The notes below the pieces were generated by a model. The model saw nothing but the letters and a program-made list of their open reading frames with translations, did not search any database and was not told the origin of the DNA. The translations under genes and the position numbers were made by a program. 30,046 bases of DNA from CALZJC01 sp041574955 (GTDB taxonomy: Bacteria > Acidobacteriota > Thermoanaerobaculia > Multivoradales > JAHEKO01): positions 1 through 30,046 of the forward strand of contig JBFGNS010000033.1 in NCBI GenBank assembly GCA_041574955.1, written 5' to 3'. Shown piece after piece: positions 14,739 to 21,868 of the stretch; within the stretch, counting starts at the first letter, position 1, and each line of letters begins with the position of its first letter.

Positions 14739-15350
14739 CTAGATAGGAATGTAGAAGTTGTACCCCTTGACGGTGAAGTTGTCGTAGACGCCCTTGAAGT
14801 TCTGGCCGCCGACGTGGATGGTGATCCCCTGCTGCGGCCCTGGGCGCTCCGTCGGCGGGGCACCAGTCTGGAACTTGCCGAAATCGGTGCAGATGATCGT
14901 GACGACGCCGGTCTTGACCGCGCCGGTCGCTTCGTCTTCGAAACGGAGCTGCATGCGGAGGGCGCCGCCGTGCGGGCTACCGCCGGGGTCTTCACCGTAG
15001 TCCACAAAGGAGATCAGCCGGACCGCCGTCCATGTCCCTTCGGACACCACGTCTCCAGCCGCGTTCGTGTGCGTGTAGGGGCCCTCTCCGGCAATCGTCT
15101 TGGGGTGAAACGTAAAGACCGAGTTGGGTAGGAAGACGTCGTCGCAGGCCTGATCCCCAAGGCCGATGAGCATCTGGTCACCGTTCTGCGCGGTGGCGTT
15201 GGGCGCGCTCCCACAGCCCCAGAACCAGATCCAGGTGTCCGAGACCGTATGGTGGGCTGCCGACTCCGTCACGACCGTGAGGCCGAGCACCAGGAGCAGC
15301 AGGCTCATGATGAGTACGGACTTCTTGCCTGCCAAGTAAGCTGTCTGCAT
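14739..15350 (-). CDS. Secreted protein of unknown function
   Basis: A 203-residue protein with a clear Sec signal: KK then SVLIMSLLLLVLGLTVVTES, cleavage likely near SAAHH. The mature part is beta-rich with aromatic and Gly turns (SDTWIWFWGCGSAPNAT, FLPNSVFTFHPKTI, ending in VKGYNFYIPI) and four Cys (two possible disulfides). I recognise no family, active site or sorting tail (no PEP-CTERM, no LPxTG). The RBS is excellent (AGAGGAGAAG about 7 nt before the ATG). Codon use is less GC-biased than the flanking genes. It stands alone with its own promoter, a structured leader of about 145 nt and a 3' hairpin, suggesting a tightly regulated, possibly abundant exported protein. Confidence 0.8.
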   Translation of the reverse strand: MQTAYLAGKKSVLIMSLLLLVLGLTVVTESAAHHTVSDTWIWFWGCGSAPNATAQNGDQMLIGLGDQACDDVFLPNSVFTFHPKTIAGEGPYTHTNAAGDVVSEGTWTAVRLISFVDYGEDPGGSPHGGALRMQLRFEDEATGAVKTGVVTIICTDFGKFQTGAPPTERPGPQQGITIHVGGQNFKGVYDNFTVKGYNFYIPI

Positions 15351-15372
15351 CGATAGTCTTCTCCTCTAGCAG

Positions 15373-15396
15373 GGAGCCGGGGGCATTCCCGACTCC
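15373..15396 (-). promoter_or_regulatory. Leader hairpin next to the ribosome binding site
   Basis: On the minus strand GGAGUCGGG and CCCGGCUCC form a 9-bp stem (one G-U) with a six-base loop, ending a few bases before the Shine-Dalgarno of the secreted protein gene. It could be the expression platform of the upstream aptamer-like structure. Confidence 0.5.
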
Positions 15397-15404
15397 GCGG
15401 GTAC

Positions 15405-15503
15405 CGGCAGCCTGGCGATCCCGCATCCTCCGTCTCTGCTGGGAGGAAGGCAGGACCCAGGAGCTACGCGACCCTGGGCCTCCCCAGGTGAGCTTTTCTG
15501 CCG
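15405..15503 (-). ncRNA. Structured 5' leader, candidate c-di-GMP-I-like (GEMM) riboswitch variant
   Basis: About 99 nt closed by CGGCAG (15503-15498) pairing with CTGCCG (15410-15405). Inside are a 6-bp hairpin CCUGGG-GAGG-CCCAGG (15488-15473), a junction GGUCGCGUAGC (15472-15462), and nested helices CUCC/GGAG and UGGG/CCCA. The order (closing stem, tetraloop-size hairpin, GG-CGC-AGC junction, second hairpin arm, then GCCAGGCUGCCG) follows the c-di-GMP-I (GEMM) riboswitch, whose consensus junction is GGACGCAAAGC and 3' end GCCAGGUUGCCG. Several consensus positions differ, so this could be a variant, a different ligand class or an unrelated structure. The location upstream of an exported protein suits a c-di-GMP target. 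Confidence 0.42.
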
Positions 15504-15541
15504 TTATAGAAATGGTAACAGAGTTAAATCAATGTCGTCAA
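15503..15541 (-). promoter_or_regulatory. Promoter of the secreted protein gene
   Basis: An AT-rich island in a GC-rich genome. Two overlapping minus-strand readings exist: TTGACG (15541-15536), 18 bp, TACCAT (15517-15512), which would start the RNA just before the CGGCAG closing stem; or TTGATT (15532-15527), 18 bp, TATAAC (15508-15503), which would start within it. The first fits the leader structure better. Confidence 0.6.
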
Positions 15542-15738
15542 ACGGGCGATCCCCCGAGCCCGTCGGGGGCTCCTCGCAGAGGCCTTCCCGTCGAGCAGCG
15601 GGCGGCACCCACCCCTGCGGGCGGCGGACCGCCGCCTGTCGAGACGGAGCGCTCGACGCCGCCGGCCGCTACGATCGAAACCTGGCCGGGCAGGGCACCG
15701 GACTACCGCTCGAGGCCCGCCGGAAAGGAGCTGTAACG

Positions 15739-16047
15739 ATGCCGACGTTCGTTCTGATGACGCGCCTGTCGCCCGAGAGCATGAAGGACGCCGCCGGGCG
15801 GCGGGCGATGGGCAAGGAGTGGCTGGGCAAGGTGGCGGCGGCCTGCCCGAAGGTCGAGTGGCGGGCGCACTACGCGCTGCTCGGGCCGTACGACTTCATG
15901 GACATCTACGACGCGCCGGACGCCGAGACGGCGCACCGGGTGTCGGTGATCTCGCGCTCGGAGGGCGCGGTGACGGCCGAGAGCTGGCCGGCTGTGTCGT
16001 ACGACCGGTTCCTGTCGCTGCTCGACGAGGTGCAGGGCGCGGCCTGA
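15739..16047 (+). CDS. GYD-domain protein
   Basis: A 102-residue small cytosolic protein with a ferredoxin-like (GYD/dimeric alpha-beta-barrel-like) fold: PTFVLMTRLSPESMKD, a YALLGPYDFMDIYDAPD core matching the G-x-YD signature, and a C-terminal helix. The biochemical role of the family is not established. The ATG at 15739 has a strong GGAAAGGAG at good spacing, and the open frame upstream to 15532 does not look coding. It stands alone, convergent with purA, from which it is separated by about 130 bp containing a 15-bp tandem repeat. Confidence 0.85.
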   Translation: MPTFVLMTRLSPESMKDAAGRRAMGKEWLGKVAAACPKVEWRAHYALLGPYDFMDIYDAPDAETAHRVSVISRSEGAVTAESWPAVSYDRFLSLLDEVQGAA

Positions 16048-16063
16048 CGGGTCGCTCCGGTCA

Positions 16064-16093
16064 GGGCTGACACGGTTCGGGCTGAAACGGTTC
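16064..16093. repeat. 15-bp tandem repeat, two copies
   Basis: GGGCTGACACGGTTC (16064-16078) is followed by GGGCTGAAACGGTTC (16079-16093), one mismatch, then a partial third unit. It sits in the gap between the convergent GYD and purA genes. Confidence 0.8.
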
Positions 16094-16176
16094 GGGCAAC
16101 GCCGGCTCGAGCCGCGCCAGCCAGGGACTGCGCGCCGCCGCCAGCGGGGGCGAACAGGCCCGCCGGCGGCCCGCGC

Positions 16177-17499
16177 TCAGCCGCGCTTCGGCACCACGGC
16201 GTCGAGCGCCGCACCCGGCCGCAGGATGGTCTCCTCCCGCCGCGGTCCGGAGGAGACCAGGACCACCGGCGCGCCCACCGCCTCCTCGACGGCGGCGACG
16301 TAGGCGCGGGCGTTGCCCGGCAGCTCGGCGTAGTCGGTGGCGCCGACGGTGTCGCTCTGCCAGCCCGGGAAGCTCTCGTAGACCGGCTCGGTGCGCGCCA
16401 GCTCGGCCACCGTCGCCGGCAGCTCGCGGCGCTCCTCGCCGTCGATCCGGTAGGCAACGCAGATCCTGACCTCGTCGAGGGTGTCGAGCACGTCGAGCTT
16501 GGTGAGCGCCAGGGCTCCGGTGCCGTTGAGCATGCGGGCGTAGCGCGCCGCCACCGCGTCGAGCCAGCCGCAGCGGCGCGGGCGGCCGGTGGTGGTGCCG
16601 AACTCGTTGCCGCGCTCGCGCAGGAAGCCGCCCACCCTGCCGTCGGCGCCGTCGCCTTCGAGCTCGGTGACGAACGGGCCGCCACCGACCCGGGTGGTGT
16701 ACGCCTTGAGGACCCCCAGCACCGAGTCGATCCGGCACGGCGCCACGCCGCTGCCCGAGGCGGCGCCGCCGGCGGTCGGGCTGGAGCTGGTGACGAACGG
16801 GTAGGTGCCGTGGTCGAGGTCGAGCAGCGCCCCCTGGGCGCCCTCGAACAGCAGGCTCCGGCCCTCCGAGAGCCAGCGGTCGAGCAGGTAGGCGGTGTCG
16901 GCCAGCATCGGCGCCAGCGCCTCGGCCCACGCGCGGCACAGCGCGAGCGCCTCCGCCGGATCGGGCGCCGGCGCGCCCAGCCGCTCGAGCTCGCCGCCGA
17001 GGTGCGCCATCAGCCGCTCGAGCCGCGGCTCGCACTCGCCGCCGCCGAGGTCCCCCAGACGCAGCCCGAACCGCGCCGCCTTGGTCTCGTAGGCCGGCCC
17101 GATGCCGCGCGCGGTGGTGCCGATCCGGCCGTCGCCGGCGGCCGCCTCGCGCGCCTTGTCGAGCTCGATATGGGCCGGCAGGATGACGTGGGCGCGGGTC
17201 GAGACGAACAGCCGGCCGCCGGCCTCGACGCCGCTCGCCGCCAGCCCGGCGAGCTCGGAGAGCAGCGCCGGCGGGTGGATCACCATGCCGTTGCCCAGCA
17301 CGCACCGCTTGCCGGGGTGCAGGATCCCCGACGGGATGAGGTGCAGGGCGAAGTGCCGATCGCCGAACTTGACGGTGTGGCCGGCGTTGTCGCCCCCCTG
17401 GTAGCGCACCACGCCGTCGAAGGACGGGCAGAGCAGGTCGACGACCTTGCCCTTGCCCTCATCCCCCCACTGCATGCCGAGGACGAGAGTGCTGGCCAT
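16177..17499 (-). CDS. purA: Adenylosuccinate synthetase
   Basis: A 440-residue enzyme of de novo AMP synthesis: GTP + IMP + aspartate to adenylosuccinate. The start ATG at 17499 gives the canonical N-terminus STLVLGMQWGDEGKGK with the GTP/IMP-binding GDEGKGK and catalytic Asp, then QGGDNAGHT with the catalytic His. Further signatures are GTTARGIGPAYE, FEGAQGALLDLDHGTYPFVTSS, GRPRRCGWLDAVAARYA and ALTKLDVLDTLDEVRICVAY. Length is normal. The C-terminal end (GPRREETILRPGAALDAVVP) runs slightly past the usual end. No purine genes adjoin it. The frame remains open upstream to 17667 but without PurA homology. Confidence 0.97.
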   Translation of the reverse strand: MASTLVLGMQWGDEGKGKVVDLLCPSFDGVVRYQGGDNAGHTVKFGDRHFALHLIPSGILHPGKRCVLGNGMVIHPPALLSELAGLAASGVEAGGRLFVSTRAHVILPAHIELDKAREAAAGDGRIGTTARGIGPAYETKAARFGLRLGDLGGGECEPRLERLMAHLGGELERLGAPAPDPAEALALCRAWAEALAPMLADTAYLLDRWLSEGRSLLFEGAQGALLDLDHGTYPFVTSSSPTAGGAASGSGVAPCRIDSVLGVLKAYTTRVGGGPFVTELEGDGADGRVGGFLRERGNEFGTTTGRPRRCGWLDAVAARYARMLNGTGALALTKLDVLDTLDEVRICVAYRIDGEERRELPATVAELARTEPVYESFPGWQSDTVGATDYAELPGNARAYVAAVEEAVGAPVVLVSSGPRREETILRPGAALDAVVPKRG

Positions 17500-17657
17500 G
17501 AGAGTGCCCGGGGCGAGCGGAAGGGTCGACCGGCGGAGCGGCGAGGACCGTAGCAGACCGCGCCGGCCGGCCACAAGCGCGACAAGCCCTCCCCTAGATC
17601 GGTCCACCCCACCGGTAGGCCGAAACCCGCGCCCGGATCGAGCGTAAGCATGGGAGG

Positions 17658-17674
17658 GCGCCCGCATCGGGCGC
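17658..17674 (+). promoter_or_regulatory. Hairpin directly before a ribosome binding site
   Basis: GCGCCCG and CGGGCGC form a perfect 7-bp stem with a CAT loop, abutting the Shine-Dalgarno GAGGAGGA (17675-17682) of the next gene. It may modulate translation; no U-tract follows. Confidence 0.45.
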
Positions 17675-17687
17675 GAGGAGGATCGGC

Positions 17688-18335
17688 ATGCGAAACACCC
17701 TGGCCTGGTTGATGGTCGTCCCGCTGGCGGCGTCGGCGGCGGTCGCCGAGGTGCGCTCGCGCGAGCTCACCGGCAGCTTCGCGGTCGGGGCGGACCAGAC
17801 GGTGCGGCTCGAGCTGTCGGTCGGCGAGTTCCGGGTCGAGGGGGTCGCCGGCGACAAGATCGAGGCCGAGGTGCGGATCGAATGCCGCTGGGGCGGCGAC
17901 GAGGAGTGCGAGCGGCTGCTCGAGAAGGTCCGGCTGGTGGAGCGCGGCTCGGCGCGCCGGCGGACGATCGAGATCGTCAGCGATTCGAGCTGGCGTAAGA
18001 CCAAGCTCGAGATCGAAGGCACCTTTCGCGTACCGCGCGGCCTGCCGCTCGAGGTGGACATGGGGGTTGGCGAGCTGGACATCGAGGGCCTGCAGCGGGA
18101 CGTCAACGTCGACCTGGGCGTGGGCGAGGCCGAGATCCGGATGGACGCCAAGCGCGTCGGCACGGTATCGCTCGATGTCGGGGTCGGCGAAGCCGAGCTG
18201 ATCGGCGCCGGCGCGCGGGTCGAGGGGCGGCGCTCGCTGCTGGTCGGCAGCGAGGTCCACTGGAGCGAGGGCGAGGGGCAGGCAAGGGTGCGCGGCGACG
18301 TCGGGGTGGGCGAGATCACCGTCTGGCTGCAGTAG
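17688..18335 (+). CDS. Exported beta-repeat protein (DUF4097/adhesin-like)
   Basis: A 215-residue protein with a signal peptide (NTLAWLMVVPLAASAAVA) and a mature region of short beta strands around a repeated motif, V-G-E followed by alternating hydrophobics: SVGEFRVEGV (44-53), GVGELDIEGL, GVGEAEIRM, GVGEAELIGA and GVGEITVWL (ends 214). This is the pattern of DUF4097-type right-handed beta-helix domains, which are envelope-associated and of unclear function. Two Cys (66 and 74) could form a disulfide. RBS GAGGAGGA is strong and preceded by a hairpin. It is followed by about 190 bp and then HMG-CoA reductase, which appears to have its own promoter. Confidence 0.8.
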   Translation: MRNTLAWLMVVPLAASAAVAEVRSRELTGSFAVGADQTVRLELSVGEFRVEGVAGDKIEAEVRIECRWGGDEECERLLEKVRLVERGSARRRTIEIVSDSSWRKTKLEIEGTFRVPRGLPLEVDMGVGELDIEGLQRDVNVDLGVGEAEIRMDAKRVGTVSLDVGVGEAELIGAGARVEGRRSLLVGSEVHWSEGEGQARVRGDVGVGEITVWLQ

Positions 18336-18374
18336 CGACCGGCGGCGGGTGACCGGCGCTCGGCCGCCGCGCCT

Positions 18375-18403
18375 TTCGCACCGCGGCGGGCAGCGGCTAG
18401 AAT
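18375..18403 (+). promoter_or_regulatory. Promoter of the HMG-CoA reductase gene
   Basis: TTCGCA (18375-18380), 17-bp spacer, TAGAAT (18398-18403). Each hexamer matches the sigma-70 consensus well (4/6 and 5/6). The predicted start near 18410 gives a leader of about 118 nt. Confidence 0.55.
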
Positions 18404-18527
18404 CCGCGGGCATCGAGCCGGTGGGCGGCCCCGCCCCGGGTCTTGAGCGCCCGCTGGCGACCACCCGGCGCCGCCGCCCGATCGCGTGGTGGCCGGCCGA
18501 TCCTCCGCGACCCCGAGGAGCCCAGTC

Positions 18528-20063
18528 ATGAAGATCCCGTCCCTGATCCTCAAGCAGCTGTACAACTTCGGCAGTCTCAAGAACCTCGACGACGGGGTCC
18601 AGCTGTCGCTCAAGAACCGCCTCAGCGACTCCGAGCTGACCGGCGTCCGGCGGGTGGAGATCGACGGCGAACCCCAGCCGCTGGATCAGGTGACGCTCCA
18701 CATGAACGGGAGCTCGATCCGCGCCAGCGACATCACGCCCGACGCGCCGCTGCCGTTCCCGCTCGGCCAGACGGTCGAGATGCGCACCCCGGCCAGCCCG
18801 CTCGACGACGGCCGGCACGAGATCGCCCTGAGCTTCGAGACCAGCAACTTCGGCCGCCTCAAGTTCAAGGTCAAGGACGGCATCGCCGAGGAGGACACGG
18901 CGGTGCGGGTGCCGTACGACAAGCAGAACAACTACACGCCCGAGATCGTGCGCGGTCGCCAGGAGTTCGTGCACAGCTTCAGCGGCGTCGAGCTCGACCA
19001 CCTGACGAAGTACTCGTTCGATCCGGCAATCACCCAGGGCAACATCGAGAACTTCACCGGCGTGGCGCAGGTGCCGCTGGGCTTCGCCGGCCCGCTCCAG
19101 GTCAACGGCGAGCACGCCAGGGGCGAGTTCCTGGTGCCGCTGGCGACCTCCGAGGGCACGCTGGTGGCGTCGTACAACCGCGGCATCAAGGTGCTCAACC
19201 TGTCGGGCGGCGTCACTTGCACGGTGGTCGACGACGCCATGCAGCGCGCGCCGGTGTTCATCTTCGACTCGGCGCGCGAGGCACGCGACTTCCGGCGCTG
19301 GGTCGACGACCACATGGCCGACATCCGGCGCGAGGCGGAGGCCACCTCGTCGGTCGCCAAGCTGATCTACATCGACATCTTCATGGCCGGCAAGTTCGCC
19401 TACCTGCGGTTCAACTTCGCCACCGGCGACGCCGCCGGCCAGAACATGGTCGGGCGCGCCACCTTCGCCGCCTGCAGCTGGATCCTCGAGCAGGTGCCGA
19501 CCATCCGACGCTTCTACCTCGAGTCCAACCTGGCGACCGACAAGAAGGCGTCGCAGGTCAACGTCATGCGCACCCGCGGCAAGCGGGTGGTCGCCGAAGC
19601 GACGGTGCCGCGCGAGGTGCTCGAGCACACCATGCGGGTGCGGCCCGAGAGCCTCACCTACCACTACCAGGTGGCCAACGTCGGGGCGCTGCTGTCGGGG
19701 GCCAACAACAACGGCCTGCACTCGGCCAACGCCATCACCGCGATGTTCATCGCCACCGGCCAGGACGTGGCCAACGTCTCGGAGTCGTCGGCGGGAATCC
19801 TCTACACCGAGCTGACCCCGGAGGGGAACCTGCACATCTCGATCACCATCCCGTCGCTGATCGTCGCCACCTACGGTGGCGGCACCGCCCTGCCGACGCA
19901 GCGCGAGTGCCTCGAAGTGATGGGCTGCTGGGGCAAGGGCAAGGTGCGCAAGTTCGCCGAGATCGTGGCCGGCGTGGTGCTGGCGGGCGAGATCTCGCTG
20001 GGCTCGGCGATCTCGTCGCTCGACTGGGTGTCGAGCCACGAGCAGTACGGGCGCAACCGGTAG
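18528..20063 (+). CDS. Hydroxymethylglutaryl-CoA reductase (class I type) with an N-terminal extra domain
   Basis: A 511-residue enzyme reducing HMG-CoA to mevalonate with NADPH, the committed step of the mevalonate pathway. The catalytic domain covers residues about 165-511, with all four catalytic residues readable by comparison with human HMGR: Glu209 (TSEGTLVAS), Lys339 (ATDKKAS), Asp413 (GQDVANVS) and His504 (SSHEQYG). The NADP-binding TGDAAGQNM (299-307) and GGGTALPTQ (450-458) are present. Residues 1 to about 125 form an extra, beta-rich, soluble domain (QVTLHMNGSSI, LSFETSNFGRLKFKVKDG) instead of membrane helices; I do not recognise it. ATG at 18528 with GAGGAG about 7 nt upstream. 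It is followed at 47 bp by a UbiB kinase gene. Confidence 0.95.
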   Translation: MKIPSLILKQLYNFGSLKNLDDGVQLSLKNRLSDSELTGVRRVEIDGEPQPLDQVTLHMNGSSIRASDITPDAPLPFPLGQTVEMRTPASPLDDGRHEIALSFETSNFGRLKFKVKDGIAEEDTAVRVPYDKQNNYTPEIVRGRQEFVHSFSGVELDHLTKYSFDPAITQGNIENFTGVAQVPLGFAGPLQVNGEHARGEFLVPLATSEGTLVASYNRGIKVLNLSGGVTCTVVDDAMQRAPVFIFDSAREARDFRRWVDDHMADIRREAEATSSVAKLIYIDIFMAGKFAYLRFNFATGDAAGQNMVGRATFAACSWILEQVPTIRRFYLESNLATDKKASQVNVMRTRGKRVVAEATVPREVLEHTMRVRPESLTYHYQVANVGALLSGANNNGLHSANAITAMFIATGQDVANVSESSAGILYTELTPEGNLHISITIPSLIVATYGGGTALPTQRECLEVMGCWGKGKVRKFAEIVAGVVLAGEISLGSAISSLDWVSSHEQYGRNR

Positions 20064-20110
20064 CGCGCCGGGCGCCCGTTGCCGCGGCCGCCCGGCGGGC
20101 GGCCCGGACT

Positions 20111-21862
20111 GTGAAAAGATCCGCCGAGCGGCAACCGCTCGCGCCGGTGGCCGTACGCACCGTGTCCGAGACCCGCTCTCCCAGCCTCAGCGCGGCGGTG
20201 CCCGAGGCGCCGCCGGCGGCCGCCGAGCGCCGGTTCGAGGTGCTGATCGAGCGCCGGCCGCCGGGCCTGGTGCGGCGGTTCTTCGTCACCCAGCGCCACC
20301 TCGCCGGCCTGCTCGCCGGCGGCCTGGTGGACTGGGTGCGGCAGCGTCCGCGCGGGCGGCGGAGCGGACTCGGCTTCCAGCTCGCACGGGTGGTGGCGCT
20401 CGGGACGCGGCTGTTCGTCGACCGCAAGCTGGCGCGGCAGCCGTTTCCGGTGCAGCTGCGCAAGCGGCTCGAGACCCTGGGCGCCACCTACATCAAGCTG
20501 GGGCAGATCCTCAGCCTGCGCGAGGACATCCTGCCGCCGGCGATCACCGACGAGCTCAAGCGGTTGCTCGACCGGCTGCCGGCGCTGCCGCACGCGCGGT
20601 TCGTGGAGCTGGTGGGACGCGAGCTGGAGCGGCCGGCCGACGAGGTCTTCACCGTCATCGACGAGACGCCGCTGGGCTCGGCGTCGATCGGCCAGATACA
20701 CCGCGCCGAGACGCTCGACGGCGAGGTGGTGATCCTCAAGATGGTCAAGCCTGGCATCCGCGAGACGCTGCAGCGGGACGTGGTGCTGCTCAAGCTGGTC
20801 GGCTCGACCCTGCAGCTGTTCCTGTCCCGCTTCCAGCCGCGCAAGATGATCGACGAGTTCTGCGAGTACACCCTGCGCGAGGTGGACCTGAGGCGCGAGG
20901 CCGACAACGCCGAGACCTTCGCCGCCAACTTCAAGGACATGCCGGACGTCGTCTTCCCGCGCATCTACCGGCAGCACACCACCCAGAACCTGCTGGTGAT
21001 GGAGTACCTGGCGGGCGTCCAGCCCAACGACCCGGAGGCGCAGAAGCTCTCCGAGCAGGAGCGCGACCGGATCGTCGACCTCGGGGCCGAGTCGATCATC
21101 CGCATGCTCTACAGCGACGGCTTCTTCCACGCCGACCTGCACCCCGGCAACCTGCTGATCCTGCCCGGCCCCAGGGCCGGCTTCATCGACCTCGGCATGG
21201 TGGGGCGCTTCGACGACGCGCTGCGCCGGACGCTGCTCTACTACTACTACTGCCTGGTGATGGGCGACATGGAGAACGCCGCCCGCTACCTGGCCGGCAT
21301 CGCCGAGCCCGGACCGGGCGGCGACGCGCGCGGCTTCCGCAAGGACGTCGAGGAGGTCTGCCGGCGCTGGCACCGCCACGCCAACTTCGAGGAGTTCTCG
21401 ATCGGCCAGCTGATCCTCGAGTCGGTGGCCAAGGGTGCCTCCTACCGGATGTACTTTCCGGTCGAGATGGTCCTGATGGTCAAGGCGCTGGTGACCTTCG
21501 AGGGCGTCGGGCACCAGCTGCGGCCCGGTTTCGACGTCGCCGCGGTGTCGCGCCCGCACATCAACAGCATCTTCCTCAAGCAGTTCAGCCCTCTGCGGCT
21601 GGCGCGCGAGGGCCTGCGCGGCGCGCCCGAGCTGGTGGATGCGCTGCTCAAGGCGCCGATGCTGGTCACCGAGGGCGTGCGCGCCCTCGAGCAGGCCACC
21701 CAGCGGCGGCCGGAGAACCCGTTCACCGGCATCCGCGGCACGCTGTTCGGCGGCTTCTGCCTGGTGGCGGGGGCGATCGTCGCCGCGTCTCAGGGCCCGT
21801 GGCCGCTGTGGGCGGCGCTGATCGGGCTGGGCGCCGCGCTGGCGCTGCGCCCCGGCCGCTAG
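20111..21862 (+). CDS. UbiB/ABC1/AarF-family atypical kinase
   Basis: A protein-kinase-like protein tied to quinone and other prenyl-lipid metabolism. Motifs in order: TYIKLGQILSLREDILPP (the KxGQ region of the UbiB N-terminal extension), GSASIGQIHRA (Ala/Ser-rich nucleotide loop), VVILKMVKPGI (catalytic Lys), FFHADLHPGNLLI (HxDxHPGN) and GFIDLGMVGRF (DFG-equivalent DLG). The C-terminus has two hydrophobic segments (GGFCLVAGAIVAAS, LWAALIGLGAALAL), the usual membrane anchor. Start uncertain: GTG at 20111 is taken; GTGs at 20147 and 20162 are possible. The frame is open far upstream across the HMGR gene, but that part is shadow. It is 6 bp from the acyltransferase and likely in one operon with HMGR. 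Confidence 0.92.
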   Translation: MKRSAERQPLAPVAVRTVSETRSPSLSAAVPEAPPAAAERRFEVLIERRPPGLVRRFFVTQRHLAGLLAGGLVDWVRQRPRGRRSGLGFQLARVVALGTRLFVDRKLARQPFPVQLRKRLETLGATYIKLGQILSLREDILPPAITDELKRLLDRLPALPHARFVELVGRELERPADEVFTVIDETPLGSASIGQIHRAETLDGEVVILKMVKPGIRETLQRDVVLLKLVGSTLQLFLSRFQPRKMIDEFCEYTLREVDLRREADNAETFAANFKDMPDVVFPRIYRQHTTQNLLVMEYLAGVQPNDPEAQKLSEQERDRIVDLGAESIIRMLYSDGFFHADLHPGNLLILPGPRAGFIDLGMVGRFDDALRRTLLYYYYCLVMGDMENAARYLAGIAEPGPGGDARGFRKDVEEVCRRWHRHANFEEFSIGQLILESVAKGASYRMYFPVEMVLMVKALVTFEGVGHQLRPGFDVAAVSRPHINSIFLKQFSPLRLAREGLRGAPELVDALLKAPMLVTEGVRALEQATQRRPENPFTGIRGTLFGGFCLVAGAIVAASQGPWPLWAALIGLGAALALRPGR

Positions 21863-21868
21863 CGCGAC

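Larger units (their letters stand above)
15351..15738. other. Intergenic region between divergent genes
   Basis: No gene seen. From 15351 to about 15503 it holds the structured leader of the minus-strand secreted protein, from 15503 to 15541 its AT-rich promoter, and from about 15600 to 15738 the upstream region of the GYD gene. TACGAT at 15670-15675 is a possible -10 for the GYD gene, without a clear -35. Confidence 0.7.

Noticed and set aside
14458..14742. 94-codon plus-strand frame opposite the antitoxin/secreted protein gap
   Set aside because: Low-complexity composition, no RBS, covers the minus-strand hairpin; not supported as a gene or pseudogene.
13528..15740. Complete integrative element at tRNA-Lys with att sites
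   Set aside because: I looked for a second copy of the tRNA 3' end and for an integrase and saw neither.
17280..20039. 919-codon minus-strand frame across purA and HMGR
   Set aside because: Overlaps two well-supported genes; no recognisable motif.
18443..20110. Upstream extension of the UbiB frame over the HMGR gene
   Set aside because: The frame is open only because of GC bias; UbiB similarity starts after 20200 and HMGR is certain in the other frame.
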